Counted from the stretch's first letter, positions 39,652 through 49,384 are shown. The stretch is DNA of 64,000 nt from Actinoplanes sp. NBRC 103695 (GCF_030269485.1 NZ_BSTL01000015.1:186001-250000), one strand, 5' to 3'. Made by a program: numbers and translations. The notes: generated from the letters alone by a model not told the origin.

Positions 39652-40421
39652 TTCTCGGTCCTCTTCGGCTCGGCCTCGCGCGGCGTGAGCTCACGCACGG
39701 GCAGGATCGGCGAGATGCTGCGCTCGGACCCGTTGCCGTCCGGCAGGCGGGCCGGCACGGCGACCGACATGGTGTTCGCGTAGACACCCGGACCCGGCTT
39801 GGCGCCCGGGTAGCTGCCCGGCCGGAACCGGGCGGTCATCCGGGTGACCTGGTCGGCGATGTCCGCCTTGGCGCGCTCGACGTGGGCCATCACCATCGCG
39901 CCGACCGCTGCGGTGATCAGCAGCGCCGAGGTGACCTCGAACGCGAACACGTACCGGGTGAACAGCAGCGAGGCCAGGCCCTGCACGTTGCCGTTGGCGT
40001 TGGCCGCGGTCAGGCCGGCCGACGGGGTGTCGGCCAGCGCCCGGGCCAGGCCGGTCCCGATCAGGGCGGCGAAGCCGACGCCCAGCACGATCGCGGCGAT
40101 CCGCTGGCCGCGCAGGGTCTCGATCAGCGAGTCGGACGCGTCCCGCCCGACCAGCATCAGCACGAACAGGAACAGCATCATGATCGCGCCGGTGTAGACG
40201 ATGATCTGCACCGCGCCGAGGAACGGCGCCGAGTTCATCACGTAGATGAAGCCCAGGCAGAGCATCGTGACGACCAGCCAGAGCGCGGAGTGCACCGCGT
40301 TGCGGGCGATCACCATGCCGAGCCCGCCGATCACGGCGAGCGTGCCGAGGATCCAGAAACCCCAGGCCTCACCGGTCGAGACGTGGTCGGCGGCGGCGGC
40401 GAGGATGACGTCCGGGCTCAT
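39648..40421 (-). CDS. nuoJ: NADH-quinone oxidoreductase subunit J
   Basis: A 257-residue subunit with five membrane helices (WGFWILGTLAVIGGLGMVIARNAVHSALWLV, FLGAVQIIVYTGAIMMLFLFVLML). The GAVQIIVYTGAIMMLF block carries the pi-bulge helix important for coupling. The soluble C-terminal tail of about 75 residues (RFRPGSYPGAKPGPGVYAN...) is longer than in E. coli but usual in actinobacteria. Its ATG overlaps the nuoI stop (ATGA), and its stop overlaps the nuoK GTG. Confidence 0.95.
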   Translation of the reverse strand: MSPDVILAAAADHVSTGEAWGFWILGTLAVIGGLGMVIARNAVHSALWLVVTMLCLGFIYVMNSAPFLGAVQIIVYTGAIMMLFLFVLMLVGRDASDSLIETLRGQRIAAIVLGVGFAALIGTGLARALADTPSAGLTAANANGNVQGLASLLFTRYVFAFEVTSALLITAAVGAMVMAHVERAKADIADQVTRMTARFRPGSYPGAKPGPGVYANTMSVAVPARLPDGNGSERSISPILPVRELTPREAEPKRTEK

Positions 40422-41014
40422 CGGGCGCCCTCCTTGGCCGCTTCACCCGTCGCATCGTCGGCGTCGTTGGTCGACCACGGCGCGCGCTCGGCGCCGGCCG
40501 AGGTGCCCGGGTTCGTCAGCGCACCGAGGTAGTAGTCCTTGTCGGTGTCGCCGAGGCGCATCGGGTGCGGCGGCTGCTCCATGCCGGGCAGCAGCGGGGC
40601 CAGCAGTTCCTTCTTGGTGAAGATCAGGTCCTGCCGGCTGTCCCGGGCCAGCTCGTATTCGTTGCTCATGGTCAGCGAACGGGTCGGGCAGGCCTCGATG
40701 CACAGGCCGCAGAAGATGCACCGGGCGTAGTTGATCTGGTAGATGCCGGCGTACCGCTCACCCGGCGAGAAGCGCATCTCGTCGGTGTTGTCGGCGCCCT
40801 CGACGTAGATCGCGTCCGCCGGGCAGGCCCAGGCGCACAGCTCGCAGCCGATGCACTTCTCCAGGCCGTCCGGGTGCCGGTTGAGGATGTGCCGGCCGTG
40901 GTAGCGCGGCGCGGGCGTCGGCGGGGAGAACGGGTAGTCGGTCGTGATGACCTTGCGGAACATGTGCGCGAAGGTCACCCCGAAGCCCTTGAACGAACCG
41001 GTGAACGTGCCCAC
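40418..41014 (-). CDS. nuoI: NADH-quinone oxidoreductase subunit I (two 4Fe-4S clusters)
   Basis: A 198-residue ferredoxin-like subunit of the complex I peripheral arm. Two clusters of the CxxCxxCxxxCP type are visible: CIGCELCAWACP and CIFCGLCIEACP, which ligate the N6a and N6b iron-sulfur centres. The N-terminal amphipathic part (GFGVTFAHMFRKVITTDYP) binds the membrane arm. The C-terminal tail is acidic and alanine-rich. The GTG start at 41014 lies 1 nt behind the nuoH stop. Confidence 0.96.
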   Translation of the reverse strand: MGTFTGSFKGFGVTFAHMFRKVITTDYPFSPPTPAPRYHGRHILNRHPDGLEKCIGCELCAWACPADAIYVEGADNTDEMRFSPGERYAGIYQINYARCIFCGLCIEACPTRSLTMSNEYELARDSRQDLIFTKKELLAPLLPGMEQPPHPMRLGDTDKDYYLGALTNPGTSAGAERAPWSTNDADDATGEAAKEGAR

Positions 41015-41015
41015 G

Positions 41016-42383
41016 TCACACCTCCTTCTCTGGCGAGGAATCGCCGACCGTGGCGGACGCGCGCTCGGCGACGGCGCGCCGTGCCCGTGGGCTCGGCGGC
41101 ACCTGCAGGTCCATGGGTGGGACGGGGAAACTGCCCGGCGGGCGGGCCGCCAGCCGCTCCTCGATGGAGAGCTGTCTGACCTTCTTCGCCGACGGCCAGA
41201 ACATCGCGATCAGCAGCACCGCGATCACCACGCCGCCGATGACCAGCCACTTGGTGCCGGTCGAGAGCTCGTTGTTGGCGACCTTGACGCCGGCCAGGAA
41301 CAGGATCCAGACCAGGTTGACCGGGATGAGGACCTTCCAGCCGAAGCGCATGAACTGGTCGTAGCGCATCCGGGGCAGCGTGGCCCGCAGCCAGATGAAG
41401 CCGAACAGCAGCAGCAGGACCTTGCCCAGCCACCACAGCAGCGGCCACCAGCCCTGGTTGAACATGCCGTCGTTGATCGAGCTGATCGGCCACGGCGCCC
41501 GCCAGCCGCCCAGGAAGAGCGTGGTGGCGAAGGCCGAGACGGTGATCATGTTGATGTACTCGGCGAGGAAGAACAGCGCGAACTTGAACGACGAATACTC
41601 GGTGTGGAAACCGCCGACCAGCTCCGACTCGGCCTCGGGGAGGTCGAACGGCGCCCGGTTGGTCTCACCGACGGCGGCGATGCAGTAGATGATGAAGCTC
41701 GGCAGCAGCAGGACCGCGTACCAGCTCGGCGCCGTCGGGTGCCAGCCGAAGATGTCCACCGAACCGCTGCCGGCCTGCGCCTTGACGATCTGCGAGGTGC
41801 TCATCGTCCCCGCGGTCATGAACACCGCGACGATCGACAAGCCCATGGCGACCTCGTACGAGATCATCTGCGCACTTGACCGCAGACCGCCGAGCAGCGG
41901 GTAGGTCGACCCGGACGCCCAGCCGGCCAGCACCACGCCGTAGACCGCCATCGACGAGCAGGCCAGCAGCACCAGCACGGACACCGGAACGTCGGTGAGC
42001 TGCAGCGCCGTCTTGTGGCCGAACATCGAGACGACCGGTCCGAACGGGATCACCGCGAACGCCGTGAAGGCCACGGTCGCGGAGATGACCGGCGCGATGA
42101 AGTAGACCACCTTGTCCGCGGTCTTCGGGATGATCTCTTCCTTGAACGGCAACTTCACGCCGTCCGTGAGGCTCTGCAGCCAGCCCTTCGGGCCCACCTG
42201 GTTGGGGCCCGGGCGGACCGCCATCCGGGCCACGACCTTGCGCTCGTAGTTGATCGTGAAGAGCGTCAGGAGGAGCAGGATGACGAAGACGCCGAGCAGC
42301 TTGATCAGGACGATCCACCAGACGTCCTGTTCGAACGTCTGCAGCGTGGGGTCCTGCGCGAGAACCGTGAGTCCGTTGCCCAT
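41016..42383 (-). CDS. nuoH: NADH-quinone oxidoreductase subunit H
   Basis: A 455-residue membrane subunit that forms much of the quinone-binding chamber at the joint of the two arms. Eight or more helices are visible; conserved blocks are ERKVVARMAVRPGPNQVGPKG, GETNRAPFDLPEAESELVGGFHTEYSS and LWLRATLPRMRYDQFM-like IWLRATLPRMRYDQFM. A soluble C-terminal extension of about 55 residues (RPPGSFPVPPMDLQVPPSPR) is Pro-rich. Its ATG overlaps the nuoG stop by one base (TGATG). Confidence 0.96.
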   Translation of the reverse strand: MGNGLTVLAQDPTLQTFEQDVWWIVLIKLLGVFVILLLLTLFTINYERKVVARMAVRPGPNQVGPKGWLQSLTDGVKLPFKEEIIPKTADKVVYFIAPVISATVAFTAFAVIPFGPVVSMFGHKTALQLTDVPVSVLVLLACSSMAVYGVVLAGWASGSTYPLLGGLRSSAQMISYEVAMGLSIVAVFMTAGTMSTSQIVKAQAGSGSVDIFGWHPTAPSWYAVLLLPSFIIYCIAAVGETNRAPFDLPEAESELVGGFHTEYSSFKFALFFLAEYINMITVSAFATTLFLGGWRAPWPISSINDGMFNQGWWPLLWWLGKVLLLLFGFIWLRATLPRMRYDQFMRFGWKVLIPVNLVWILFLAGVKVANNELSTGTKWLVIGGVVIAVLLIAMFWPSAKKVRQLSIEERLAARPPGSFPVPPMDLQVPPSPRARRAVAERASATVGDSSPEKEV

Positions 42384-44857
42384 CAGGCGAGAGCCCCCTC
42401 AGCGAGGATCGGGCCCGGCACGCCGGCCGACAGCCGGACCACCGCTCCCGAGTTGACCCCCAGGCTGCGGCGGACCGTCGAGCCTGGCGAGTTGGTGGGA
42501 AGCCACACCACCTGCGGGGGCAGGTCGGTGATCGCGGCCGGCAGCGAGACGGTGCCGCGATCGGTGCTGACCGAGATCAGGTCACCGTCCACGACGCCCA
42601 GCGTGTCGGCCAGGTCCTTGCCGATGCGGGCCACCGGCGGGCGGGCCGTACCGGCCAGCGCCTCGTCGCCGTCCTGCAGCGAACCGAGGTCGAGGTTCTG
42701 GTTCCAGGTGGCCAGGATCGCCTCGGACGCGCCCAGCGCCGGAACGGCCGCCGCGGCGACCGTGGGCACCGCGGGACGATCCGCGCGGCTGGCCGGCATC
42801 GCGCCCAGCTCGCGGCGGATCGCCATCACGTCGCCGGTGTTCAGCGTGACGTCCATCAGCGCGGCAACGGCCTCCAGTACCCGGCCGTCGGTCATCGCCG
42901 TGGTCGGCAGCACCGTCTCGAAGGACCGCAGGCGGCCCTCCCAGTTGAGGAACGTGCCGGACTTCTCCGCGGCCGGTGCGATCGGCAGCACCACGTCAGC
43001 GCGCCGGGTGACCGCGCTCTGCCGCAGCTCCAGGCTGACCAGGAAGGGCACCGCGTCGAGCGCCTCCTCGGCCAGGCGCGGGTCGGCCAGGTCGGCCGGG
43101 TCCACACCGGCGACCAGCAGGCCGCCGAGCTGTCCGTCCTTCGCCGCGCGGAGGATCCCGTCGGTGTCCCGGCCGGCCGAGGTCGGCAGCAGGCCACTCG
43201 CCAGGTCCCAGGCGGCGGAGAGCTCGGCGCGCGCGGCCGGGTCGGCGACCGGGCGGCCGCCGGGCAGCAGGTTGGGCAGGCAGCCGGCGTCGACCGCACC
43301 GCGGTCACCGGCCCGCCGGGGCACCCAGACCAGACGGGCGCCGGTCCGCGCGGCCAGCGCGGCAGCGGCCGAGAGACCACCGGGGACGGCGCCGAGGCGC
43401 TCGCCGACGATCAGGATCGAGCCCGGCGCGGCAAGCGCCGCGGCGACCGTCGCGTCGGTGTTCAGCAGCCGGGCCTCGTCGCCGGGAACCGCCGTGACCA
43501 GCGCGGCGCTGACCTTCTCCAGGCCGCGGGTCAGGAACGGCGCCACGGCCGTGACCTTGAGCTTCCGCTTCATCGCACCCTTGCGCAGGCGCAGGAAGAG
43601 GATCGCCGACTCCTCCTCGGGGTCCAGGCCGACGATGACCGCCGAGGGAGCGTGCTCCACGTCGGTGAAGGTCACGTCGGTCAGCCCGGCCACCGAGGAC
43701 GCCAGGAAGTCGGCCTCCTCGGCGCTGACCGGGCGGGACCGGAAGTCGATGTCGTTGGTGCCGAGCGCGACCCGGGCGAACTTGGCGTACGCGTACGAGT
43801 CCTCGACCGTGAGCCGGCCGCCGGTCAGCACGCCGACGCCCGCGCCCTTCGCCGCCGTCAGGCCCTCGGCCGCGGCGAGCAGCGCCTCACTCCAGGAAGC
43901 CGTGCGGTACTGGCCGGTGGCCTTGTCCCGGATCAGCGGCTCCATGATCCGGTCGGTCGCGGTCGCGTACCGGAACGCCCAGCGTCCCTTGTCGCAGTTC
44001 CACTCCTCGTTGACCTCCGGGTCGTCCCCGGCCATCCGGCGTAGCACCTTGCCGCGGCGGTGGTCGACCCGGCTCGCGCAGCCGCCGGAGCAGTGCTCGC
44101 AGACGCTCGGCGAGGAGACCAGGTCGAACGGCCGGGCGCGGAACCGGTACTGCTCGCCGGTCAGCGCGCCGACCGGGCAGATCTGGATCGTGTTGCCGGA
44201 GAAGTACGAGTTGAAGGCGACGTCGCCCTCGCCGTCGCCGACCTGCCCGTCACCGGTGAGGTCGCCGCCGAAGAAGTCGTCCCGGTACACGTTGATCTGC
44301 TCGCCGGACGAGCGGTCCATCAGGTCGATGAACTTGTCGCCGGCGATCTCCTCGGAGAACCGGGTGCAGCGCTGGCAGAGGATGCACCGCTCACGGTCCA
44401 GCAGCACCTGGCTGGAGATGTGGATCGGCTTCTCGTACTCGCGCTTGTGCTCGTGGAAGCGAGACTCGGTGCGGCCGTTGGACATCGCCTGGTTCTGCAG
44501 CGGGCACTCGCCGCCCTTGTCGCAGGTCGGGCAGTCCAGCGGGTGGTTGGCCAGGAGCAGCTCCATCACGCCGTGCTGCGCCTTGTCGGCGACCTCCGAC
44601 GTGAGCTGGGTCTTGACGACCATGCCCTCGGCCACCGTCTGAGTGCAGGAGGCGACCGGCTTGCGCTGGCCTTCCACCTCGACCAGACACTGGCGGCAGG
44701 CGCCGGCCGGGGCCAGCAGCGGGTGGTCGCAGAACCGCGGGATCGCGGTGCCCATCCGCTCGGCGACGCGGATGACCAGCTCGCCCTTCTCCGCCTCGAC
44801 CTGTACGCCGTCGATGGTCAGCGTGACAGTGTCGGCCTTCTTAGCCACGTCGGTCAT
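42383..44857 (-). CDS. nuoG: NADH-quinone oxidoreductase subunit G
   Basis: An 824-residue iron-sulfur subunit of the peripheral arm. The N-terminal 2Fe-2S domain has FCDHPLLAPAGACRQCLVEV; the His-ligated cluster HPLDCPTCDKGGECPLQ follows; CILCQRCTRF and ICPVGALT give the next 4Fe-4S site, and CEHCSGGCASRVDHRRGKVLR gives the molybdopterin-type N7 cluster. The remaining 550 residues form the molybdopterin oxidoreductase-like domain without cofactor. The ATG at 44857 overlaps the nuoF stop by one base. A longer frame upstream overlaps nuoF and is rejected. Confidence 0.96.
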   Translation of the reverse strand: MTDVAKKADTVTLTIDGVQVEAEKGELVIRVAERMGTAIPRFCDHPLLAPAGACRQCLVEVEGQRKPVASCTQTVAEGMVVKTQLTSEVADKAQHGVMELLLANHPLDCPTCDKGGECPLQNQAMSNGRTESRFHEHKREYEKPIHISSQVLLDRERCILCQRCTRFSEEIAGDKFIDLMDRSSGEQINVYRDDFFGGDLTGDGQVGDGEGDVAFNSYFSGNTIQICPVGALTGEQYRFRARPFDLVSSPSVCEHCSGGCASRVDHRRGKVLRRMAGDDPEVNEEWNCDKGRWAFRYATATDRIMEPLIRDKATGQYRTASWSEALLAAAEGLTAAKGAGVGVLTGGRLTVEDSYAYAKFARVALGTNDIDFRSRPVSAEEADFLASSVAGLTDVTFTDVEHAPSAVIVGLDPEEESAILFLRLRKGAMKRKLKVTAVAPFLTRGLEKVSAALVTAVPGDEARLLNTDATVAAALAAPGSILIVGERLGAVPGGLSAAAALAARTGARLVWVPRRAGDRGAVDAGCLPNLLPGGRPVADPAARAELSAAWDLASGLLPTSAGRDTDGILRAAKDGQLGGLLVAGVDPADLADPRLAEEALDAVPFLVSLELRQSAVTRRADVVLPIAPAAEKSGTFLNWEGRLRSFETVLPTTAMTDGRVLEAVAALMDVTLNTGDVMAIRRELGAMPASRADRPAVPTVAAAAVPALGASEAILATWNQNLDLGSLQDGDEALAGTARPPVARIGKDLADTLGVVDGDLISVSTDRGTVSLPAAITDLPPQVVWLPTNSPGSTVRRSLGVNSGAVVRLSAGVPGPILAEGALA

Positions 44858-46173
44858 CAGTGCGCTCCTACCAGGGCCTTCTCGGACAGCCGCGGAGCGG
44901 TCCGGCCCTCGATGTAGTCCAGGTAGTCCTGGCGGAAGAACTTGAGCGTGGACACCACCGGGGTCGCCGCGCCGTCGCCCAGGCCGCAGAACGACCGGCC
45001 GAAGATGTTGTCCGCGGTGTCCTGCAACGTGTCCAGGTCGGCGTAGGTGCCGTGGCCGGAGAGGATCCGCCGGTACGTGCGGACCATCCAGTAGTTGCCC
45101 TCGCGGCACGGGGTGCACTTGCCGCAGGACTCGTGGTGGTAGAACTCCAGCCAGCGCCAGGTCGCGTACACCGGGCAGTCCTGGTCGGAGAAGATCTGCA
45201 TGGCCGTGGTGCCGAGGATCGACCCGGCCGCCGAGACGCCCTCGAAGTCCATCGCGGTGTCGATGTGCTCGGCGGTGAGCAGCGGCGTGGAGGACCCGCC
45301 CGGCGTCCAGAACTTCAGGTTGTGGCCGGGCTTCATGCCGCCGGCCAGCTCGATCAGCTCGCGCAACGTGATGCCCAGGCCACACTCGTACTGGCCCGGG
45401 TTGGCGATCCGGCCGGACAGCGAATAGATCATCGGGCCGGACGACTTCTCCGTGCCCATGCTCTTCCACCAGTCGGCGCCGCCCAGCACGATGTACGGCA
45501 CGCTGGCGATGGTGCCGACGTTGTTCACCACGGTCGGGCTGGCGTAGAGGCCGGCCACCGCGGGGAACGGCGGGCGCAGGCGCGGCTGGCCGCGGAAGCC
45601 CTCGAGCGAGTCGAGCAGCGCCGTCTCCTCGCCGCAGATGTACGCGCCGGCCCCGCTGTGCACCACCAGGTCCAGGTCGAACCCGGAGCCCTGGATGTTC
45701 TCGCCGAGGAAGCCCTTCGCGTACGCCTCCTTGACCGCGTTGCGCAGCCGGCGTGCGGCGTGCACCGCCTCGCCACGGATGTAGATGTATGCCCGGCTGG
45801 CCCGGATCGCGTACGAGGCGATGATCGCGCCCTCGATGAGCGAGTGCGGGTCGTACGTCATCAGCGGCAGGTCCTTGCAGGTCCCCGGCTCGCCCTCGTC
45901 GGCGTTGATCACCAGGTAGTGCGGCTTGCCGTCGCCCTGCGGGATGAAGCCCCACTTGAGACCGGTCGGGAAGCCGGCGCCGCCGCGTCCGCGCAGGCCG
46001 GAGTCCTTGATCAGCTGGATCAGGTCGTCCGGGTGCACGTCCAGCGCCTTCTTCAGCGCCGCGTAGCCGTCCAGTCGCTGGTAGACGTCGATCTTCCAGG
46101 CGTCCGGCGACAGCCAGCGCTTGGTCAGCACCGGAGTCAGCTTCTCGAGCACCTCACGCCGTGGCTGCGTCAC
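44857..46173 (-). CDS. nuoF: NADH-quinone oxidoreductase subunit F (NADH and FMN site)
   Basis: A 438-residue flavoprotein that accepts hydride from NADH. The NADH-binding GLRGRGGAGFPTGLKW, FMN-binding YLVINADEGEPGTCKD and the cluster motif ESCGKCTPCREG plus a distal Cys (FGRSFCGLGDGA) for the N3 4Fe-4S centre are all present. The length is typical. The ATG overlaps the nuoE stop (ATGA). Confidence 0.97.
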   Translation of the reverse strand: MTQPRREVLEKLTPVLTKRWLSPDAWKIDVYQRLDGYAALKKALDVHPDDLIQLIKDSGLRGRGGAGFPTGLKWGFIPQGDGKPHYLVINADEGEPGTCKDLPLMTYDPHSLIEGAIIASYAIRASRAYIYIRGEAVHAARRLRNAVKEAYAKGFLGENIQGSGFDLDLVVHSGAGAYICGEETALLDSLEGFRGQPRLRPPFPAVAGLYASPTVVNNVGTIASVPYIVLGGADWWKSMGTEKSSGPMIYSLSGRIANPGQYECGLGITLRELIELAGGMKPGHNLKFWTPGGSSTPLLTAEHIDTAMDFEGVSAAGSILGTTAMQIFSDQDCPVYATWRWLEFYHHESCGKCTPCREGNYWMVRTYRRILSGHGTYADLDTLQDTADNIFGRSFCGLGDGAATPVVSTLKFFRQDYLDYIEGRTAPRLSEKALVGAH

Positions 46174-47375
46174 TTCTTCTCCTCGACATCGGAGGCCGCG
46201 GCACCGGAGGCGGCAGCCGGGCGGGCGTCGTCGCCCGCCGGTTTGCCGTCGCCCGCCGCGGTGTTCTGCGCGACGCCGGACGCCTCAGCGGGGTTGCTGG
46301 GCACCGGCTCGGTCGCCGTCGCGCCGCCGGTCCGGTCGGGCTCGCCCATGGTGGGGTTGCGCTTCTCGGCCGTACGGGTCTCGGGGTTCTTGACGTCGCC
46401 ACCGGGAAGGTCCTCGCCGGCGTGCCGGTGGGTGACCGCCTCGGCGGCCGCCTTCACCTTGGTCGCCGCCTTCTTGGCGACCCGGGTGACCTTGCCCTCG
46501 GCCGGCTTGGCAGCGGGTTTGGTCGCGGAGGCGGGCAGCCGTCCGACCAACGGCGAGACGGCCGGATCCGAGTCCTTGACCGCCTTGGCCGACTCGTCGC
46601 GCCGATCCTTCGTCGTCGTGATCGGGGTGTCCAGGTTGAAGTCGGCCACCGCGATCCCGTGCTGCTGGGCCAGGGTCACGCCGCGCAGGGTCGGCGCGCC
46701 GGCCAGCCCGTCGGCGATCGCGCCGTCCCGCTCGTCGGCGAAGCCGGCCAGCTGGGTCTGCATGTCCCGCAGCGAGCAGATCCGGGCGCCCCGGCTCGGC
46801 GTCGGCAGGTCGCCGCCCTCGCGGAGCTGCTCGACCATCGCGATCGTGCTCTGCGGGGTGGCCTCGTCGATCGCGAAGTCGTAGTTGACCGTGACCACCG
46901 GCGCGTAGTCGCACGCGGCCAGGCACTCCGCGTGCTCCAGCGTGATGCGGCCGTCGGCCGTGGTCTCGTCGTGCCCGACGCCCAGGTGCTCGGACAGCTC
47001 GTCGTAGACCTGCTGGCCGCCGAGCACGTTGCACAGCGTGTTGGTGCAGACGCTGACCAGGTACTCACCGGTCGGCCGGCGTTTGTACATCGTGTAGAAG
47101 GTGGCGACCGCGCCGACCTGGGCCTTGTTGATGCCCAGGATCTCGGCGCAGAACGCGACGCCGGCTGGGCTGACGTGCCCCTCCACCGTCTGCACCAGGT
47201 GCAGCAGCGGAAGCAGCGCCGACCGGCTGCGGCCCGCCGGGTAGCGGGCGATGATCTCGAGCGCGGGTTCCAGGAGCTTCTCGGCGAGCGGCGTCGCGGC
47301 CGGGGAGAACTCCACCTCGTCGACGGTCTTCATTGCAGTGCGGCGGAGCCGCCCCTGCTGCTCAGCATCGGACAT
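46170..47375 (-). CDS. nuoE: NADH-quinone oxidoreductase subunit E with a long low-complexity C-terminal extension
   Basis: A 401-residue 2Fe-2S subunit (N1a centre). The core (about 20-240) has the thioredoxin-like fold with cluster ligands in VSVCTNTLCNVLGG and AECLAACDYAPVV. The family is normally 160-240 residues; here about 160 extra residues follow, rich in Ala, Lys, Asp and Pro (AKKAATKVKAAAEAV, RTAEKRNPTMGEPDRTGG). No domain is recognised in the tail, which looks disordered. The ATG starts directly behind the nuoD stop. The core call is firm. Confidence 0.93.
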   Translation of the reverse strand: MSDAEQQGRLRRTAMKTVDEVEFSPAATPLAEKLLEPALEIIARYPAGRSRSALLPLLHLVQTVEGHVSPAGVAFCAEILGINKAQVGAVATFYTMYKRRPTGEYLVSVCTNTLCNVLGGQQVYDELSEHLGVGHDETTADGRITLEHAECLAACDYAPVVTVNYDFAIDEATPQSTIAMVEQLREGGDLPTPSRGARICSLRDMQTQLAGFADERDGAIADGLAGAPTLRGVTLAQQHGIAVADFNLDTPITTTKDRRDESAKAVKDSDPAVSPLVGRLPASATKPAAKPAEGKVTRVAKKAATKVKAAAEAVTHRHAGEDLPGGDVKNPETRTAEKRNPTMGEPDRTGGATATEPVPSNPAEASGVAQNTAAGDGKPAGDDARPAAASGAAASDVEEKK

Positions 47376-48701
47376 CTATCGGTCACACCCACCCATCACG
47401 GGGTCCAACGAGGCGCCGCCGGCGATCACGTCGGCGAGCAGAGCACCCTCGGCCATCGCGGGGAGGGCCTGCAGGTTGACGAAGCTGGGATCACGCATGT
47501 GCACCCGGTACGGATGTGTGCCACCGTCCGAGACCGCGTGCACGCCGAGCTCGCCGCGAGGGTGCTCGATGGACACGTACACCTGCCCGGCCGGAACTCG
47601 GAAGCCCTCGGTGACCAGCTTGAAGTGGTGGATCAGCGACTCCATCGACTGACCCATGATCTTGGCGACGTGCTCGAGCGAGTTGCCCATGCCGTCCACG
47701 CCCACGGCCAGCTGGGCCGGCCAGGCGATCTTCTTGTCGGCGATCATGATCGGGCCTGGCTTGAGCTTGTCCAGCGCCTGCTCGACGAGCTTCAGCGACT
47801 CGCGGATCTCGGCCATCCGGACCAGGTAGCGGCCCCACACGTCGGAGGTCTGCGCCGTCGGCACGTCGAACTCGTAGTCCTCGTACCCGGAGTACGGCAT
47901 CGTCTTGCGCATGTCCCAGGGCAGCCCGGCGGCGCGCAGCACCGGCCCGGTCACGCCCATCGACAGGCAGCCGGTCACGTCGAGCACGCCGACGCCCTGC
48001 GTGCGCTCCTGCCAGATGATCTGACCGGAGAGCAGGCTCTCGTACTCCTTGAGCTTCTTCGGCATGTACTTCAGGAAGTCCCGGATCTTGCGGACCGCCG
48101 AGTCCGGGACGTCCTGCGCGACGCCGCCCGGGCGGAAGTACGCGTGGTTCATCCGCAGCCCGGTCGTCTCCTCGAAGATGTCCAGGATGTACTCACGCTC
48201 GCGGAAGCCGTACAGCATCATCGAGATCGCGCCCAGCTCCATGCCGGTGGTGGCGATCCAGACCAGGTGCGACGAGATCCGGTTGAGCTCCATGAAGAGC
48301 AGCCGGATCGTGTTCGCCCGCTCGGTGATGTCGTCGGTGATGCCGAGCAGCTTCTCCACCGCGAAGCAGTAGGCGGCCTCGTTGAACAACGGCGCCAGGT
48401 AGTCGGCGCGGGTGACGAACGTGGTGCCCTGAGTCCAGTTGCGGTACTCGAGGTTCTTCTCGATGCCGGTGTGCAGGTAACCGATGACCGGCCGAGCCTC
48501 GGTCACCGTCTCGCCCTCGAGCTCCAGCACCAGCCGGAGCACGCCGTGCGTCGACGGGTGCTGAGGACCCATGTTGACGACGATCTTCTCGTTGCTCAGG
48601 GGGTCGATGGCGCCGGTGATGCTGTCCCAGTCGCCGCCGGTGACCGTGAAGACACGGCCCTCGGTCGTTTCGCGCTCGGCCGCATATTGAGAGGAAGTCA
48701 C
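47376..48701 (-). CDS. nuoD: NADH-quinone oxidoreductase subunit D
   Basis: A 441-residue 49-kDa-type subunit that shapes the quinone headgroup site. Conserved blocks are VVNMGPQHPSTHGVLRLVLELEGE, PVIGYLHTGIEKNLEYRNW and, near the C-terminus, ASLDPVMGGCDR. The tyrosine/histidine pair for quinone binding lies in the HPSTHG and downstream YxxxL regions. The ATG at 48701 overlaps the nuoC stop (ATGA). Confidence 0.97.
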   Translation of the reverse strand: MTSSQYAAERETTEGRVFTVTGGDWDSITGAIDPLSNEKIVVNMGPQHPSTHGVLRLVLELEGETVTEARPVIGYLHTGIEKNLEYRNWTQGTTFVTRADYLAPLFNEAAYCFAVEKLLGITDDITERANTIRLLFMELNRISSHLVWIATTGMELGAISMMLYGFREREYILDIFEETTGLRMNHAYFRPGGVAQDVPDSAVRKIRDFLKYMPKKLKEYESLLSGQIIWQERTQGVGVLDVTGCLSMGVTGPVLRAAGLPWDMRKTMPYSGYEDYEFDVPTAQTSDVWGRYLVRMAEIRESLKLVEQALDKLKPGPIMIADKKIAWPAQLAVGVDGMGNSLEHVAKIMGQSMESLIHHFKLVTEGFRVPAGQVYVSIEHPRGELGVHAVSDGGTHPYRVHMRDPSFVNLQALPAMAEGALLADVIAGGASLDPVMGGCDR

Positions 48702-49384
48702 TGGTAAACCCTCCGCTGGTCGGGCGGCGGGATCTCGGCGCCCTTGTACTCCACGGGCACCCCGCCGAGCGGGTAGTCCTTACGCTGCGGGTGGCCGTCC
48801 CAGTCGTCCGGCATCAGGATCCGGGTGAGGTTGGGGTGACCGGTGAAGACGACGCCGAACATGTCGTACGTCTCCCGCTCCTGCCAGTCGGCGGTCGGGT
48901 AGACGCTGGTCACGCTCGGCAGGCTGCCGCCGGCCGGGATGGCCGCTTCGAGGCGTACGCGCCGGCGGTAGGTCATCGAGGTCAGGTGGTACACGACGTG
49001 CAGCCGCCGCGCGTCGGTGTTGAGGTAGTCCACGCCGGACACCGAGGAGCACAGCTCGAAGCGGAGCGACTCGTCGTCCCGCATGATCTGCGCGACCTCG
49101 GCGATCTTCTCCGGCGCGATGTGCAGGGTCAGCTCGCCCCGATCGACGACGACCTTCTCGATCGCGTCGGCGAAGCCCGGGTAGGCCTCCTCCAGCGCGT
49201 CGGTGACCTCGTCGAAGTAGCCGCCGTACGGCTTGGCGGTGCCGGCCACCTCGGGCCGCTTGCGGACCAGGCCGCCGAAGCCGGAGACGTCACCGCTGCC
49301 GGTGATGCCGAACATGCCCTTCTGCGGGCTGGCCGGGGTCTGTGACGGCGCGCCCAGCTCGGCGCCCGTGGGTTCGATGCTCAC
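48698..49384 (-). CDS. nuoC: NADH-quinone oxidoreductase subunit C
   Basis: A 228-residue 30-kDa-type subunit linking NuoD and NuoB in the peripheral arm. A variable N-terminus of about 60 residues is followed by the core with LTLHIAPEKIAEVAQIMRDDESLRFELCSSVSGVDYL and the signature YPTADWQERETYDMFGVVFTGHPNLTRILMPDDWDGHPQRKDYPLGGV. The GTG start at 49384 overlaps the nuoB stop (GTGA) and has GGGAGG upstream. The longer frame to 50293 overlaps nuoB and is rejected. Confidence 0.96.
   Translation of the reverse strand: MSIEPTGAELGAPSQTPASPQKGMFGITGSGDVSGFGGLVRKRPEVAGTAKPYGGYFDEVTDALEEAYPGFADAIEKVVVDRGELTLHIAPEKIAEVAQIMRDDESLRFELCSSVSGVDYLNTDARRLHVVYHLTSMTYRRRVRLEAAIPAGGSLPSVTSVYPTADWQERETYDMFGVVFTGHPNLTRILMPDDWDGHPQRKDYPLGGVPVEYKGAEIPPPDQRRVYQ

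Noticed and set aside
34728..46884. Long plus-strand open frames opposite the nuo operon (up to 875 codons)
   Set aside because: They mirror the minus-strand genes, as expected for DNA with very GC-rich third positions. Their products are Arg/Gln/His/Asp-rich without any family motif, and the opposite strand encodes perfect complex I subunits.
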